NCBI GenBank assembly: GCA_020432045.1
Contig: JAGQHB010000043.1
Location: forward strand, 1-64,000
Reading direction: 5' to 3'
DNA: 64,000 nt
Source of the DNA: Dehalococcoidia bacterium
GTDB taxonomy: Bacteria; Chloroflexota; Dehalococcoidia; Tepidiformales; Tepidiformaceae
Shown: positions 1 to 9,039 of the stretch, piece by piece
How positions within the stretch are numbered: the stretch's first letter is position 1
How the letters are laid out: each line of letters opens with the position of its first letter
Notes under the pieces: generated by a model
The model's database searches: none
What the model saw: the letters and a program-made list of their open reading frames with translations, nothing else
What the model was told of the DNA's origin: nothing
Translations under genes and position numbers: made by a program

Positions 1-572
1 CCCGTTCCCGTAGCCTCTGGCCACAGCAGCGTCGTCCGTCCTGACGGGCCGCCCGTGCCATCGAGACGGAAATGGACCGGGGTAACACCGTCGCTGAAAA
101 GTTCTTCCGACGGCTTGTTGAACCAGTCGGAATCGCCTGCGGGCCCACCGAAAGCGAGGCCGCCACTATATTGGACGGTGACTTTCGTCGTGTAGAAGTT
201 GAAAGTGACGACTTCGCCATCGCCAACCGGCTTGACCTGATGGCCGCTTCTGGAGCCGTGCTTCGCGACCCATGTAGCAACCGACGTACCGCCCGGAACG
301 GTGGACTCGCGGCAACCGCTGCCGCCGACGGCGCCGACATAAGCGGTTGAGCCACCGTTGATCTGAATCCAAGCCTGATCGCCGCCGAGGACGATGTTTG
401 CGCCGGTGCTGTCAGTCGCACAAACGACGACAGTGCCGGTCCCGGCAGCACTGGCAGTGCTGGCAAAAGCGGGGAGCGCTGCTGCGGCGACGAGGAAGAT
501 GGCGACTGCCCCGATCAGACGGCTATTTGGCCTGGCCCATCGCCAGCCATCATTTCTAAGGCCCTTGAACAT
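1..572 (-). CDS. Secreted protein of unknown function, 3' end cut by window edge
   Basis: The frame starts at an ATG (572-570) preceded by a good ribosome site (GGAGGAG, about 6 bases upstream) and stays open to base 1, so 190 codons are visible and the C-terminus is missing. The product has an arginine-containing N-terminus, a hydrophobic core (about residues 19-36) and an Ala-rich cleavage region (FASTASA), typical of a Sec signal peptide. The mature part is rich in Gly, Thr and Ser with two early cysteines (VVVCATDS, GGSGCRES), suggesting a beta-rich extracytoplasmic domain. I do not recognise the family. The gene stands alone with a 547-base upstream gap. Confidence 0.75.
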   Translation of the reverse strand, partial: MFKGLRNDGWRWARPNSRLIGAVAIFLVAAAALPAFASTASAAGTGTVVVCATDSTGANIVLGGDQAWIQINGGSTAYVGAVGGSGCRESTVPGGTSVATWVAKHGSRSGHQVKPVGDGEVVTFNFYTTKVTVQYSGGLAFGGPAGDSDWFNKPSEELFSDGVTPVHFRLDGTGGPSGRTTLLWPEATGT

Positions 573-1119
573 ACTCGACTCCTCCGGCGGCTGCGACGGG
601 TCGCAGTCACCAAACTTGGAAACACGCAGTGCAGTGGCGGGGAGTCGATGCCGCGGCGTGTTCGGTGCTCGTGTCGTCAAAGCCATTCATGTGGGATTGA
701 CTGACACCTGGGGACAGATACGTGGTACTCCGGTGGAAAGGGCGTGTCAAGGTGGTAGACGGGAGGAACAGATGTGGGCCTAAATATTTCTCGCAAAGTC
801 GACAGCAGATGTCGCAATTGCTTACAACAACGGCCTCAATGCTGTGTGCCGGACACCATTCGCTATGACTCGTTCTGCATACGTGGGGAGCCGACGGGAT
901 GCTCGCTGCTTGGGACAGAATTGATCGCCCTTCGAACGTGTCGACTGCACGGTGACTGTGGTGTGGCTCGTGTATCGTTGCGGTTGCACAAATGCCGGTT
1001 ATTTCTTTTTCGTATTCGCGAGATCCTCCGCGATGGCCTTCCGATGGCGGATGTCACACGTCACAACGGGCCGAGCAGCGCGCGCTGCGATTCGTGACCC
1101 AGGCGCCCACGCGACCGCG
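573..1119. other. Intergenic region, no gene recognised
   Basis: This 547-base stretch lies between the start of the secreted-protein gene and the stop of the acyl-CoA dehydrogenase-like gene, both on the minus strand. It is less GC-rich than its surroundings in places (for example near 990-1020). Short open frames are present on both strands but none has a convincing ribosome site or recognisable protein. It presumably holds the promoter of the leftward secreted-protein gene. Confidence 0.5.
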
Positions 1120-2238
1120 TCAAGCGCGCAGGACGACGTCCTCGAACTGTTCGACTATCGATTCGAGCGCCAAAGCGAGCGGGGGCCGAAGCGCCGTGCC
1201 GGCGAACGTGTCCGCCAAGAGCCCGGCGACGTAGTCGTTTCGCCGGTAGTGGCGCCCGCCACTGAGGCTGAATAGTTCGGCCGACAGCTTCGCCGCTTCC
1301 ATCGTGACGTACGTCTTCGCACGAAGGACACGTCCCGCATAGGCGGCATCCGCCCCGGGAGTCCAGGCCTCCGCCGTGGTTTGCAGATACGCATCGATGG
1401 CTTCGTAGCGCATGACCGCGTCGGCAATCCGCAGGCGCAGAGCAGGTGAGGACGGGGCGGGGGTCGTCAACGCGTCGATGATGCCCCGAACGCATCCGAG
1501 GGGGATGGCAGCAAAGAGGCAAAACCAGTACTGCAGCGGCCGTACCGTATTGATGAAGTTCGGGAACCCGAGGAGAGCGTGGGCCGGTGCGTCTTGATAG
1601 TGGACTGACTGGCTTTCGGTGGAGCGCATGCCGAAGCCGTCCCAGTCATCGCGCACGTCGACACCTTTGCCTGCCGCCGGCATCAGGAAGAACTCGACGA
1701 CACCGGCTCCGGGGAGGTCCGCCGGGTCGACTTTCGCGGTTGAGAAGAACCACGATGCGTTCCGGCCGCCGGAGGCGAGGATCTTCTCACCGTTCAGCTG
1801 GAATCCGCCTCCTGACACTGTCGCGACCGTATTGATGGCCGCAAGCGAGCCACCAGCGCCCTTTTCAGAGTTGCAGGCGGCAAACAGCCGGTGCGCCCGA
1901 TATTCGGAAGCTGCCCACTCGATCTGCTCGCGCCAACGGTCCCGCCAACCCGGGGGAGCGAAGCCACGATCGGTTGCGAAGCAAGCACCAGCCAGGCCAA
2001 GCGGCATCGACACGATAAGGGCGGTGGATGGCGACTGCGAGGCAATCGTGCATATCGCATCGACTGACTCCCGCAGGGTCCACCCTCTGCCACCAAGACT
2101 GGCTGGGAACGGGCCGGGCACCATGCGGGCGTCGTAGAGAGAAGAGATGTTCTCAGCGGGGTAGCTTTCGGGTGCCGCTGCATCGCGCTCGCGGAAGCTT
2201 GCCGCTATCTCAGAAACTTCGCCGGTTGCCAAGAGCAT
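1120..2238 (-). CDS. Acyl-CoA dehydrogenase-like flavoprotein
   Basis: This 372-residue protein has the acyl-CoA dehydrogenase architecture. An N-terminal helical part (GRGWTLRESVDAICTIA) is followed by a beta domain (about residues 120-215, including FQLNGEKILASGG) and a C-terminal helical part with the family-like SLSGGRHYRRNDYV. The ATG at 2238 is chosen because an AAAGGAGG ribosome site lies just upstream; a longer frame reaching 2364 would run into the divergent neighbour. It probably oxidises an acyl-CoA or a related small substrate with FAD. The nearest relatives may be the more divergent DszC-like or hydroxylase-type members, and the catalytic base cannot be placed with certainty. It is divergent from the LLM oxidoreductase gene. 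Confidence 0.8.
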   Translation of the reverse strand: MLLATGEVSEIAASFRERDAAAPESYPAENISSLYDARMVPGPFPASLGGRGWTLRESVDAICTIASQSPSTALIVSMPLGLAGACFATDRGFAPPGWRDRWREQIEWAASEYRAHRLFAACNSEKGAGGSLAAINTVATVSGGGFQLNGEKILASGGRNASWFFSTAKVDPADLPGAGVVEFFLMPAAGKGVDVRDDWDGFGMRSTESQSVHYQDAPAHALLGFPNFINTVRPLQYWFCLFAAIPLGCVRGIIDALTTPAPSSPALRLRIADAVMRYEAIDAYLQTTAEAWTPGADAAYAGRVLRAKTYVTMEAAKLSAELFSLSGGRHYRRNDYVAGLLADTFAGTALRPPLALALESIVEQFEDVVLRA

Positions 2239-2358
2239 GAACCTCCTTTGAGTCGTCTGAATGATATCCGTTCGTCGTGGGGGCACCATGCATGACAGTC
2301 GTTCCCGCAGCCGTAACAAGCGGCGCCGCTGCGCTGCGCACCGCCGGGCCTGTAGGCT

Positions 2359-3426
2359 ATGCATGTGAGTTCTTCCCTTGGTATTCCCCTCTCAGTCCTC
2401 GACCTCGCACCCGTCCCGGAAGGTTCCAGCCCCGGTGACGCGCTGCGCAATTCGCTCGACCTCGCACCGCGCGTGGAACGGCTGGGGTTCGAACGCTACT
2501 GGGTCGCGGAGCACCACAACATGCCGGGGATCGCGTCATCGGCGCCGGCGGTATTGTTGGCGCACATCGCCTCGGTGACGTCGACGATGCGGATTGGATC
2601 GGGCGGCGTCATGCTGCCGAACCATTCATCGCTGGTGATCGCGGAGCAGTTCGGGATGCTTGAAGCGCTGCATCCGGGGCGCGTGGATCTCGGGCTCGGC
2701 CGGGCTCCAGGGACTGACCAGCTGACCGCACGAGCACTGCGCCGTACCCACGTGCCCGGCCGGGACGCGGATGACTTCCCCGATCAGCTGGTGCAGCTCT
2801 TCGGCTACTTCGACGGCCAGTGGCCGGCGAACCACCCTTACGCGAGCATCACAGCGACGCCCGGCCTGGGAAACCGGCCGACGATCTGGATGCTCGGCTC
2901 TTCGGACTACGGGGCGGAGGTTGCGGGCTATCTCGGGCTGCCGTATTCGTTTGCGCACCACTTCATGGCAGCGAACACGATGGCAGCGGTACGGACATAT
3001 CGCGACTCGTTCCGGCCGAGCGCCGTGCTCGACGCCCCGTATCTCATGCTTGGCGTCTCAGTCGTGTGCGCGGAAACGGACGAAAGTGCGCAGTGGCTGG
3101 CAGGATCAGGCTTGCTCTCCTTTGTGCGGCTGCGGAGTGGGCGGCCGGGACGGTTCCCGTCACCTGAGGATGCCGCAGCCCATACGTATTCCCCGTTCGA
3201 ACAGGCGCTGCTCGACGACCGCGCGAGTTCGCAAATCGTCGGCGACCCGGCAACCGTGAAGGCAGGTCTCGCGGAACTGGTCGAGCGTACGGGTGCAAAC
3301 GAGCTGATGATCACGACGATGGTCCATGCTCACGGGGAGCGCGTCCGGTCCTATGAGCTGGTCGCAGGGGTGACCGGACTCGAGCCACGTGTTGAGGAAC
3401 GAGCGCCAGCCGTCGGCGCGCACTGA
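2359..3426 (+). CDS. LLM-class flavin-dependent oxidoreductase (luciferase-like, MsnO8 type)
   Basis: This 355-residue TIM-barrel protein belongs to the bacterial luciferase-like family. Diagnostic segments are the N-terminal [12 protein letters not shown], the [18 protein letters not shown] block, the [22 protein letters not shown] block and [13 protein letters not shown]. Such proteins use reduced F420 or FMN to oxidise small molecules; the substrate cannot be told. The start at 2359 has no strong ribosome site, and the next codon but one is a GTG, so the exact N-terminus is open. The 120-base gap to the divergent dehydrogenase gene must hold both promoters. The methyltransferase gene follows 39 bases downstream and may be co-transcribed. 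Confidence 0.88.
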   Translation: MHVSSSLGIPLSVLDLAPVPEGSSPGDALRNSLDLAPRVERLGFERYWVAEHHNMPGIASSAPAVLLAHIASVTSTMRIGSGGVMLPNHSSLVIAEQFGMLEALHPGRVDLGLGRAPGTDQLTARALRRTHVPGRDADDFPDQLVQLFGYFDGQWPANHPYASITATPGLGNRPTIWMLGSSDYGAEVAGYLGLPYSFAHHFMAANTMAAVRTYRDSFRPSAVLDAPYLMLGVSVVCAETDESAQWLAGSGLLSFVRLRSGRPGRFPSPEDAAAHTYSPFEQALLDDRASSQIVGDPATVKAGLAELVERTGANELMITTMVHAHGERVRSYELVAGVTGLEPRVEERAPAVGAH

Positions 3427-3465
3427 GGAGAACGGCCTGGTGGTAGCCGCGGGAGCCTGAGACGA

Positions 3466-3990
3466 GTGGACCACTCCGACCACGTCAACCTGTTACGAAA
3501 CGGCGTCGTGGCGACCGGGGGCGTTTGGGCGGACCTTGGCGCCGGCTCCGGGGCATTTACGCTTGCGCTGGCGGAGCTGCTGGGGCCCGGCGGCGAGATC
3601 CACGTGGTGGACCGCGACTCCAAAGCGCTCCGAGCGAACGCGGAGGCGACGTGCCGACGTTTTCCGGCAAACGCTGTCCACTACCGGACTGCCGACTTCA
3701 CGGAAGCGTTGGAGCTGTCGCAGCTCGACGGGATCGTGATGGCCAACTCGTTGCATTTCCAGCTGGAGCAGGATGCCGTGGTGCGGCTCGTTCGCGGGTA
3801 TCTGCGCACGGGCGGGCGGCTGCTGGTGGTCGAATACAACATCAACCGGGGGAACTTTGCAGTGCCGTATCCGGTGCCATACGCCAGCTGGGAACGGATG
3901 GCGCGAGCTGCCGGGTTCTCGCACACGGAGCTGCTTGGGAGGCGTCCGAGCCGCTTCCTGAAGGAGATCTACTCGGCGGCAAGCTGGTAG
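3466..3990 (+). CDS. Class I SAM-dependent methyltransferase
   Basis: This 174-residue Rossmann-fold methyltransferase has a clear SAM-binding motif I (WADLGAGSGAFTLAL, about residues 24-38) and an acidic motif II at the end of strand 2 (HVVDRD). Motif IV-like VMANSLHF is also present. The start is a GTG, and the resulting N-terminus MDHSDHVNLL is characteristic of a small stand-alone methyltransferase group, which supports this start. The substrate is unknown. It follows the LLM gene on the same strand. A 12-bp inverted repeat about 410 bases downstream may end transcription. Confidence 0.85.
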   Translation: MDHSDHVNLLRNGVVATGGVWADLGAGSGAFTLALAELLGPGGEIHVVDRDSKALRANAEATCRRFPANAVHYRTADFTEALELSQLDGIVMANSLHFQLEQDAVVRLVRGYLRTGGRLLVVEYNINRGNFAVPYPVPYASWERMARAAGFSHTELLGRRPSRFLKEIYSAASW

Positions 3991-4480
3991 TGCGGCTCCG
4001 GCCGCGTTGTGGTGCCGGGAGCGTTCGGGCGTTATGTGGACAAGTCGTACGGGGGCCCGCTCCCGGGTGGTACGCTGAGCATGTAGCGAACGGCCCGGGC
4101 TTGCCGAGAGCGTTGCCCGACCGTCCCGTCCGAAGAGGCCACGATGGCTTCCCGTCGAACGGGCTATGCCGCCGTCCCGCTCAAAGGCACACCCACATGG
4201 AGTCCTCATCCCGTTCTGCATCTGCCACTCCGCGGCGGACGTTTCGTCGCTGTGCGACCGGCTGTGGCCGCCGCGCGACGGTGGTCTCACAATCACGCGA
4301 CTTTTGCACGACGTGTTATTCGCTGAGGCGGTCACGGGCGGCCGCCAAAGCCCACGCCAGAATGTAGGCGGCACACCTAGGCCCGCGGCAGAGCACAAGG
4401 GGATGGCCCGGGAATGCCCAGATGAGCTCGCCCGGGCCATCCTGTCGTAGTTGAAGCGGCGTCCCGTGGTGGCTTGCTGG
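3991..4480. other. Intergenic region between convergent genes
   Basis: These 490 bases separate the methyltransferase stop from the stop of the convergent repeat-domain secreted protein. A 94-codon open frame (4166-4450, plus) exists but lacks a recognisable protein or ribosome site, and I do not call it. Apart from the hairpin at 4401-4442 I see nothing definite. It could be a degraded gene. Confidence 0.45.
4401..4442. terminator. Perfect 12-bp inverted repeat between convergent genes
   Basis: GGATGGCCCGGG (4401-4412) is matched exactly by CCCGGGCCATCC (4431-4442) around an 18-base loop. It sits 38 bases from the stop of the leftward gene at 4481 and could end transcription from both sides. 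There is no clear T-run, so a Rho-independent role is an inference from position and stem strength. Confidence 0.5.
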
Positions 4481-6103
4481 CTAACGCCCGGACGCCGACC
4501 CGGCCGGCAGCGGCTTATCGACGCTCGCGATGCCGCCCCCCTCCTGGAGCGTCGACGGGTCGAGCGCCGGATCCATGCTGCGGGCGACGGCTATAAGCGT
4601 GTCACGGCTCACCGGTGCAACACCCTCTTTTGAGTAGGAGTAGACAGCGTAAAACGTCCCGTCTGAAGCCATCCAGTTTATTCCGCCATCGAAGATGAAA
4701 CCCGGAGATTGGTCACCAGCCTTCGGATGGCGTGAGGCTGTTGCTTCGATGACCATTCCGTCTTTGCCTTCGAGCGTCCAGTTCAGGTTGTATTGAGGGT
4801 AGTAGTCCGCATCCGAAAGTCCCGCACAGTCACCGGCTCCCGGGGCTTCCGTCGCCTGGAGGTTTGCGGAGGTGACTTCGAAGCCATCCGGTGCTGCCGG
4901 TGCTTTGAACCCGAGCACGGCCAGCTCACCGGGGGTGAGATTGCGGGTGGTGACGAAGCACGCCGCGGAGAAGTTCGAGTCCATGGCCGACGCAATCGCG
5001 CGGATGGCGTCTTTGCCGATAGGACCATTCGGGCCGTAGCCCCAGACGCTAAAGCTGAGGCCCCCCGCCATCCAGCTGGCGCTGCCGTCGTCAAGATATC
5101 CAAGTCCGGGAACGGGCCCGTTCCCGGCAGGATACGCGCTCACGGAGACCGACATGCCAGACCGATCGCCCCAGGAGGCCGAAAAGCTGCCGACGCCATC
5201 AAGTTTGGCGGCGTTGCAGTCCGCGGGCGGCGCGGTGAAAACGACGAACTCTGAATACTGCTCTTCCAGCCCGGCGGGAACGGCAGGGCGCGGATCGCCG
5301 ACGCCAAGGGACCCGAGGTCGTCCCAGCTGCCCTGAGCCTGCTCGTAGTAGCAGCGCTCGGCGACAGACGGAGCAAGTCGTGTCAGCACCTCACGGAGAA
5401 CTTCCGCGCCTCGTGGATCTGGCTCCGCAGCGGGGCGGCCGGCAGATTCGATAGCCGGGCCGTCGAGTGGGATGACCGGATAGGCATTCACCCAGACCGC
5501 GTAACTGTAGCCATCGGCCCAGACCTGGCCGTTGTATGGCGTGTGGAGATTCGCCACGGGTTCCGCGGCGGTTCGTTGCGACACGTAGGCTTCGATGCCG
5601 GTCGTGCGGTGAACCCAGGCGGTGTCGACGACCACAGCGGGCTCACCAACGGGAGCTCCGCTTTCGTCGCATTCGCTCTCGGAGCGAACGGAGATGCTGC
5701 GGAGGGAGTAGCCCTCACCGAGGGGGGTGAGCGCGAAGCCGGCCTTCGAGAGGTCGATAGCCGAGCCGGCGAGAATTGGCGGGAGGTCGCCCTGGCAAAG
5801 GGGCTGCGGCACGATGCTGAAGGAGGCGCCGCCGCGGTCTACCGAGTCCTCTGCGCCAAACGCGGCGGGGATGCTGCGGCCAGGTTGCGGAGCAGGAGCC
5901 ACGCTGCCGGATGTTCCGGTGGTGACGATGCCGGTCGCGCCCCGCTTGACGCCATCGCCGTTGGCAGCGTTGCCATCGGAGTCGTTTCCACCCCCGGATG
6001 CGGAAGCCGTGACGAAACCTGCACCGAACAGGGCCCCGGCGACGACGACGCCACCGGTAGCAGCGAGGAGCCTCTGGCGATTGAAGTGGAGTAGTGGACT
6101 CAT
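4481..6103 (-). CDS. Secreted protein with three tandem repeats of an unassigned domain
   Basis: This 540-residue protein starts at an ATG with an AGGAGGA ribosome site. It has an N-terminal hydrophobic segment (about residues 11-32) followed by a low-complexity Gly/Asp/Asn region, so it is probably exported and may be membrane-anchored. Three copies of one unit can be aligned by eye, at about residues 145-225, 300-385 and 440-520. The last two share a pattern W-M-A-x-x-x-x-x-x-x-V, then Y, G, D-x-I or L, then A-M-D or S-M-D; the first is more diverged (GQVWADGYSYAVWVNAYPV). Scattered Cys residues could form disulfides. I know of no family with this layout. The gene is a single unit, divergent from the acyl-CoA dehydrogenase gene. 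Confidence 0.75.
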   Translation of the reverse strand: MSPLLHFNRQRLLAATGGVVVAGALFGAGFVTASASGGGNDSDGNAANGDGVKRGATGIVTTGTSGSVAPAPQPGRSIPAAFGAEDSVDRGGASFSIVPQPLCQGDLPPILAGSAIDLSKAGFALTPLGEGYSLRSISVRSESECDESGAPVGEPAVVVDTAWVHRTTGIEAYVSQRTAAEPVANLHTPYNGQVWADGYSYAVWVNAYPVIPLDGPAIESAGRPAAEPDPRGAEVLREVLTRLAPSVAERCYYEQAQGSWDDLGSLGVGDPRPAVPAGLEEQYSEFVVFTAPPADCNAAKLDGVGSFSASWGDRSGMSVSVSAYPAGNGPVPGLGYLDDGSASWMAGGLSFSVWGYGPNGPIGKDAIRAIASAMDSNFSAACFVTTRNLTPGELAVLGFKAPAAPDGFEVTSANLQATEAPGAGDCAGLSDADYYPQYNLNWTLEGKDGMVIEATASRHPKAGDQSPGFIFDGGINWMASDGTFYAVYSYSKEGVAPVSRDTLIAVARSMDPALDPSTLQEGGGIASVDKPLPAGSASGR

Positions 6104-6306
6104 GGGCGATCCTCCTGGGTGCCGCGGGAGCGGCTCTGCACCTCAAGACGCTATGTGGCCCGACGTGGTTCCACCAACACGTTTACCTGGGCTGAACTGA
6201 CGGGTTCCTTTAAGGCGGCTCCCGCCGCACTTGCGGGCGACATGGGGGCGCGACGGCACCGGGCCACCCCAAAGCGTCCGACGGCAGCTCACAACGATTC
6301 GTCCCT

Positions 6307-6335
6307 ACCGTCCCGCCTTTAAAGGCCGCGACGGT
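6307..6335. promoter_or_regulatory. Interrupted palindrome upstream of acyl-CoA dehydrogenase (candidate operator)
   Basis: ACCGTC (6307-6312) pairs with GACGGT (6330-6335), and between them lies the perfect 12-base palindrome GCCTTTAAAGGC (6315-6326). The symmetric element ends 61 bases before the ATG at 6397. Its position and dyad symmetry fit a binding site for a dimeric regulator such as TetR-type proteins often found near acyl-CoA genes. This role is an inference; a transcript hairpin is also possible. Confidence 0.4.
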
Positions 6336-6396
6336 GGCCAAACCCGTGTCCAAGCCGCCATACTGCGCGCACTGTTCACCGAGTTGGAGGTTCACC

Positions 6397-7572
6397 ATGG
6401 AATACGCATTCACAGCCGAGCAGGAAGCGTTCCGCTCGCGGGTTCGCACGTTTATCGACGAGAACTGGACGGCGCCGCCGGCGACGGCCAGGCCGGGCGA
6501 CGATGACACAAACACGGCTGAACGAGCATATGAGAAGCGTCTTGCGGCCAATGGTTGGCTAACGATGGCGTGGCCGAAGGAATATGGCGGCCTCGCGGCG
6601 AGCCATATGGAGCAAACGATCTTCCGTGAAGAGAGTGCCTACGCGGGCGCGCCGGGCGGCGGCGGCCAGGGCATCACGATGGTGGGACCCTGCCTGATGG
6701 TGCACGGGAGCGAAGAGCAGAAGAAGGAGCATCTGCCCAAAATCGCCAGCGGTGAAGTGCACTGGGGCCAGGGTTTCAGCGAGCCGGGCTCTGGTTCGGA
6801 CCTTGCGTCGCTCCAGACCCGCGCGGTCCGCGACGGCGATGATTTCGTGATCAATGGCCAAAAGATCTGGACGTCCGGGGCACATCATGCCGATTGGATC
6901 CATGTACTCACGCGGACGGCGCCGGACGCGCCGAAGCATCGTGGCATTTCATATTTCATGGTGGATGCGAAAGCGCCGGGAATCACCGTGCGGCCGCTCA
7001 TTAATATGCTGGGTGACCACGAGTTCAACGAAGTGTTCTTCGAGGACGTGCGGGTGCCGGCCGCCAACATGATGGGTGAGGAGAACCGCGGCTGGTACGT
7101 GGCAACGACGTTGCTGGACTTCGAGCGATCAGGCGTGACTTGGTCTGCAACGGGCCGCCGGCAGATCGAGCAGCTGGTGGAATACGGCAAGCAGGCCCAG
7201 GGCCGTTCCGGCCGCCTGGTCGACGACCAGACAATCCGGAATGGACTAGCCGACCTGCGGGTGGCGACAGAGATCTCGCGATTCCTGAGCTACCAGGTGG
7301 TCTGGATGCAGAGCAAAGGGAAGGTGCCGAACCACGAGGCATCCATGTCCAAGGCGTTCGGGAGCGAGCTGGGCCAGCGGATCGCGAACTTTGGGATGCG
7401 GATGATCGGGCTTGGGTCGCAACGGGTGGCACAGGACGACGCTGGCGCACCGCTTGGCGGCGCGTTCGCGCGGGCCTATATGCGCACTGTGCCTTCGACG
7501 ATCGCGGCGGGCACAAGCGAGATCCAGCGGAACATCATTGCCACACGGGGCCTGGGGTTGCCGCGAGGCTAG
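6397..7572 (+). CDS. Acyl-CoA dehydrogenase
   Basis: This 391-residue protein is a standard FAD-dependent acyl-CoA dehydrogenase, introducing an alpha-beta double bond into an acyl-CoA and passing electrons to ETF. The N-terminal helical part contains NGWLTMAWPKEYGG. The middle FAD/substrate block has the family signature QGFSEPGSGSDLASLQT and FVINGQKIWTSGAH. The C-terminus carries GTSEIQRNIIATRGLGLPRG, the usual end of this family. The ATG at 6397 is preferred over a start at 6334 because of the nearby TTGGAGG site and the normal start of the family (EYAFTAEQEAFRSRV). It is convergent with the anti-sigma gene, with only 55 bases between stops. Chain-length preference cannot be read from sequence. 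Confidence 0.93.
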   Translation: MEYAFTAEQEAFRSRVRTFIDENWTAPPATARPGDDDTNTAERAYEKRLAANGWLTMAWPKEYGGLAASHMEQTIFREESAYAGAPGGGGQGITMVGPCLMVHGSEEQKKEHLPKIASGEVHWGQGFSEPGSGSDLASLQTRAVRDGDDFVINGQKIWTSGAHHADWIHVLTRTAPDAPKHRGISYFMVDAKAPGITVRPLINMLGDHEFNEVFFEDVRVPAANMMGEENRGWYVATTLLDFERSGVTWSATGRRQIEQLVEYGKQAQGRSGRLVDDQTIRNGLADLRVATEISRFLSYQVVWMQSKGKVPNHEASMSKAFGSELGQRIANFGMRMIGLGSQRVAQDDAGAPLGGAFARAYMRTVPSTIAAGTSEIQRNIIATRGLGLPRG

Positions 7573-7627
7573 CAGCAGCGGAGCCCCCTGGCGGAGCGCC
7601 AACGCGCTCAAGCACCGCTTTCAACGT

Positions 7628-8386
7628 TCAGTACAGCGGCCCCACAAGGATGGGGCCGCCGATTGGCGTGCCCGGTTGATCGACGTCCACACGGCTAATC
7701 GTGAGCGCGACGTATCGTCCTGAGACGGTCCAATCGTATTGAAGGTCCGGCAGGGAGAGCGCGGCCACCGCCGACCCCTCGCCATCGACCGCGAATGTAC
7801 CGGCGGCGAGGCGGATATCATCATCACGAACGATCCAGACGGCGTAGAGTTCGGTGGCTGGGAGCGGCAGCAGCCCCGTGACAGCAATCACGCCTTCTGT
7901 CCGGGCGTTGTTCATGAATATACGTCCGGCCGCTGTGGAATCAGCGTTGAGCGTCGCCAGCGTGAAGACGGCGTCGTCGGTGGCGATCTGCTGTATGGCA
8001 TCGAGCGGCCCTGGTCGGCCAGTATCACTCCCGACGCGCGTGACGGCTGCTCCAATGAGCGCGGCAACGAGGGCAGTAGCGGCAACGCCGCCCCACCAGG
8101 ACCAACCTGGAAGCGGTGGGCGTCCCTGGGGGCGGGCGAGTCCGCCCGGCCCGGGGAGCGCTTGTTGGATCCGTTCCCAGAGGTCCTGGCCGGGAGCGTG
8201 GAGCTCGTGCTGCCGCAGCGCTGCCGCCGCCTCCTTGAATGCACTGAGTTCGACCCGGCAGTGCTGGCAGTCGAGCAAATGCCGTTCCGCGACGAGCAGA
8301 TCTGCCGGGTTGAGCGTTCCGACGGCCAGCGGCGCGAGGAGATCGTCGACGTGCTCGGAAAAAGGTGACGTGGCGATGTCAGGCAT
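7628..8386 (-). CDS. Anti-sigma factor, RskA/anti-sigma-K type with zinc-finger N-terminus
   Basis: This 252-residue membrane-spanning anti-sigma factor has an N-terminal ZAS domain with the H-x3-C-x2-C motif (ERHLLDCQHCRVEL, about residues 38-51). One transmembrane helix follows (GVAATALVAALIGAAV, about 103-118), then an extracytoplasmic RskA-type C-terminal domain (ELYAVWIVRDDDIRLAAGTF). It should hold the preceding ECF sigma factor inactive until an envelope signal releases it. Its ATG overlaps the end of the sigma gene by 8 bases, so the two are translationally coupled. A GC-rich 8-bp hairpin (7636-7659) lies inside its last codons and could help end transcription. Confidence 0.88.
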   Translation of the reverse strand: MPDIATSPFSEHVDDLLAPLAVGTLNPADLLVAERHLLDCQHCRVELSAFKEAAAALRQHELHAPGQDLWERIQQALPGPGGLARPQGRPPLPGWSWWGGVAATALVAALIGAAVTRVGSDTGRPGPLDAIQQIATDDAVFTLATLNADSTAAGRIFMNNARTEGVIAVTGLLPLPATELYAVWIVRDDDIRLAAGTFAVDGEGSAVAALSLPDLQYDWTVSGRYVALTISRVDVDQPGTPIGGPILVGPLY

Positions 8387-9026
8387 CAGCGGACCTCCCG
8401 GCGGTCAACTGCTCACGCAGACGCAGCAACCCTCGCCGAATCCAGCTCTTGGCGGTTCCTTCGGGTACGTCCATGAAGCGGGCGATCTCCGATTGGGTGA
8501 GACCACCGTGTGAGGCGAGCAGGATCGCCGTGCGAACTTCAGGGGGAAGCTCACGGAGAGCACTTGCGATATCGCCCGTTTCGAGGCGCGAGCCCACGTG
8601 GCCGTGAAGGGTGAGGAGCCGCTCTGGAACGTGCTGGAGCGGGAGCATCTGCCCTCCACCGCGCTTTATTGTCCGGTCGCGGCGTCGGTGGTCAATGGCC
8701 CGGCTTCGGGTCAGGGTGACCAGCCAGGCGGCAGGACTTCCCCGCGCGCTGGTGTAACGGTCCGACTGGTTCCAACATTGCACGAACACGTCCTGTACGA
8801 CTTCCTCCGCTGCTCCCCAGCTCTGCAGGGTCTCGAATGCGATGTGCAGCAAGAGCGCCGAGTGCCGCTCGTACAGGCGCTGCAGCGCGAGCTGGTCGCC
8901 GCCGGCAACCGCGGAGACGAGCAGCTGGTCCTCACGACTCAAGTCGTGAGGGCCAGCTGTGGACGTTGCGGGGCGCACTTCGGCCCGGCGCCCCGATGGC
9001 AACTGGCGCGGCGCTATCGCCACCAC
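8379..9026 (-). CDS. ECF-type RNA polymerase sigma factor (SigK-like)
   Basis: This 215-residue sigma-70 family protein has region 2 (about residues 40-110, with EEVVQDVFVQCWNQSDRY and the -10 recognition helix) and region 4 (about 145-205, with QSEIARFMDVPEGTAKSWIR as helix-turn-helix). The partner anti-sigma gene overlaps its end, the usual layout for SigK/RskA pairs. The start is uncertain: two adjacent GTG codons at 9026 and 9023 are available and no strong ribosome site decides between them. It is the fifth gene of a leftward series of secreted-protein genes, which are the likely targets. Only 13 bases separate it from the cupredoxin-CHRD gene upstream. Confidence 0.92.
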   Translation of the reverse strand: MVAIAPRQLPSGRRAEVRPATSTAGPHDLSREDQLLVSAVAGGDQLALQRLYERHSALLLHIAFETLQSWGAAEEVVQDVFVQCWNQSDRYTSARGSPAAWLVTLTRSRAIDHRRRDRTIKRGGGQMLPLQHVPERLLTLHGHVGSRLETGDIASALRELPPEVRTAILLASHGGLTQSEIARFMDVPEGTAKSWIRRGLLRLREQLTAGRSADA

Positions 9027-9039
9027 ACCATGGCCGCAA

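Noticed and set aside
774-1097. Short frames in the 573-1119 gap
   Set aside because: No ribosome site, no recognisable protein, and overlapping frames on both strands of similar length.
3525-4367. Plus-strand 280-codon frame overlapping the methyltransferase
   Set aside because: It covers the methyltransferase in another frame and continues into noncoding sequence; composition is Arg/Gly-rich shadow type.
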